Source: Gracilaria gracilis (Eukaryota > Rhodophyta > Florideophyceae > Gracilariales > Gracilariaceae). Taken from it: a stretch of 64,000 nt of DNA. The stretch spans positions 1,364,001 to 1,428,000 of the forward strand of contig JARGSG010000004.1 in assembly GCA_030374805.1 (NCBI GenBank). Direction: 5' to 3'. The position numbers and the translations under genes are program-made. Of this stretch, positions 63,109-64,000 are shown piece by piece (position 1 is the first letter of the stretch; each line of letters starts with the position of its first letter). The notes below the pieces were generated by a model that saw nothing but the letters and a program-made list of their open reading frames with translations, was not told the DNA's origin and made no database searches.

Positions 63109-64000
63109 ATGAGAGAGGTCAGTTGTTGATGTTGCACGTTCTGCATGTGAGTTCTAAGTTCCAAACGTACGTCTTATCGAAAAGTCGACTAACCAGATGC
63201 TCTCATCTCTTTCACAGAACCTTTCCATCAACTTCTGAAAGGTCCTCATCACGTACTCTACAGATTGGTATCGAAGTACGCGAAGTTAGATTTCGCTAAT
63301 TGTAAGTGCGAACTCAAGCTTAAATCCTCCGGTCATATTCTAACGTTCCCTGCATATCTCTCGCACCGCTCCTATATAAATAGAATTGGACATTGCGTTG
63401 AATCTACTTCACGTGCATCGATTGAATGAATTGGTGGCTCTCGACTTTCAAGTTTTACCAACAGTATTTGTTCGTGTCTTGCTCCTGTTCTCATGTCACC
63501 GTTCGGTAATGGTTAAGATGCAATACCTCTCAAGCTCAACGGATGAATAAATGACCAGTTCTGGTCTAAATGGGTTTGTTCCTTGTGCTCGTAAGGGTGT
63601 TATTGGTATCTATGAGGCCTATGGTCGCCTATGAACATCGCAATGCAGAGTATGTTCTCATGCGTTTGCTGGGCATCAATGGGACGTTAAAGAGAGCTTT
63701 TTCGATCTGAATGCGGCCTCCGTTTGTCCCTTCCCGGTGATAGCCATTGCGCTACTCTCGAACCTATTTTGGCACAATGTAGGAAATATGGCTCTACAAA
63801 GAGCTGTGCCTTCTTCGTCCCAACTCCGGAGATATTTCAGAAACGTATGGTCATCAATGTGGCCAGAAATAGTATCCAAACGTGTCCTGCACTCGTAACA
63901 GCTATGACCTTTCTGAGTACCTTTCCAGCTCATATTCCGGCCCTTATATGGGAAGAAATTACGGCCATTTCTTGCCATCATACCGTCCTTTTGAGGTATG
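63109..64000. other. Right edge: no convincing gene; one TATA-like box
   Basis: CCTATATAAATAG at 63372-63384 (plus) is a strong TATA match but is followed only by short frames (27 codons from 63427). A 101-codon minus frame at 63676-63981 (CYECRTRLDTISGHIDDHTFLKYL) has a C-x2-C and looks coding-like but is unrecognised. The element end was not located. Confidence 0.3.
63676..63981 (-). CDS. Hypothetical 101-codon protein
   Basis: An open frame from ATG (63981) to stop. The Lys/Arg/Gly-rich start (NGRNFFPYKGRNMSWKGTQKG) is followed by CYECRTRLDTISGHIDDHTFLKYLRSWDEEGTA and a basic tail. No family recognised. It may continue beyond an intron or belong to a transposon at the window edge. Confidence 0.25.
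   Translation of the reverse strand: MMARNGRNFFPYKGRNMSWKGTQKGHSCYECRTRLDTISGHIDDHTFLKYLRSWDEEGTALCRAIFPTLCQNRFESSAMAITGKGQTEAAFRSKKLSLTSH

Noticed and set aside
1-64000. UGA as a sense codon in this genome (TGA at a conserved Cys in the flippase and at a Trp position in the Tigger copy)
   Set aside because: Several clean frames end in TGA (zinc finger 9615, transposon gene 63108, flippase 2562), and the TGAs sit at different residue types. Ordinary decay explains them better. Kept only as a side note in the flippase finding.
1-64000. tRNA, rRNA and CRISPR arrays
   Set aside because: I looked for T-arm GTTCRA words in a plausible cloverleaf, rRNA-like stretches and regularly spaced repeats. 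None held up.

Overview
This window is nuclear eukaryotic DNA. The genes are long, compact and almost intron-free, apart from one multi-exon gene with very short introns. They sit among many transposable elements of several classes and long gene-poor, AT-richer stretches. The organism cannot be fixed from the sequence. A nuclear Tat-translocase-like gene, a BRWD/PHIP-like WD40-bromodomain gene, piggyBac, CACTA/Tnp2, tyrosine-recombinase, copia and gypsy elements, and several uncharacterised families that I recall from algal and stramenopile genomes would all fit an alga, perhaps a red alga. That placement is a guess.

Layout. 1-2562: 3' two thirds of a P4-type phospholipid flippase gene, possibly decaying. 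3079-4647 (minus): unknown nuclear-looking protein. 5.37-6.27 kb: decayed pogo/Tigger transposon. 6.3-12.5 kb: sparse region with a two-finger zinc-finger gene (9055-9615), a secreted Gly/Ala/Ser-rich protein (11122-11499, minus), a dispersed repeat with a co-varying hairpin and several inverted repeats. 12481-14283 (minus): 600-residue orphan protein with a block vaguely like HET domains. 16237-21248: largely whole Ty1/copia element with 274-bp LTRs and a 5-bp target duplication. 21385-30281: piggyBac-type element bounded by TTAA. It holds an intact-looking transposase (minus), a tail-to-tail accessory reading frame (plus), and within it a broken tyrosine-recombinase retroelement (about 25.2-29.9 kb). 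30.3-42.8 kb: gene-poor. It has one gene of unknown family split by a 415-bp MITE, a second MITE copy, a tiny zinc-finger gene and a decayed reading frame. 43.5-48.9 kb: heavily broken Ty3/gypsy remnant. 49.0-54.5 kb: BRWD/PHIP-like gene. 55-57 kb: Tat-like gene and a damaged NT-C2-domain gene. 58.3-63.1 kb: CACTA/Plavaka-type transposon genes in divergent arrangement.

The most informative observation is the intron set of the BRWD-like gene. Every change of reading frame and nearly every in-frame stop is explained by GT-AG introns of only about 35-42 nt. In four cases the joins restore alignment to the known WD40, crypto-Tudor or bromodomain architecture. Next come the architecture of the 8.9-kb piggyBac element (palindromic subterminal repeats, accessory gene, nested retroelement), a two-copy repeat whose hairpin shows compensatory changes, and a MITE that splits a reading frame.

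All family assignments are from memory of family motifs; no database search was possible.
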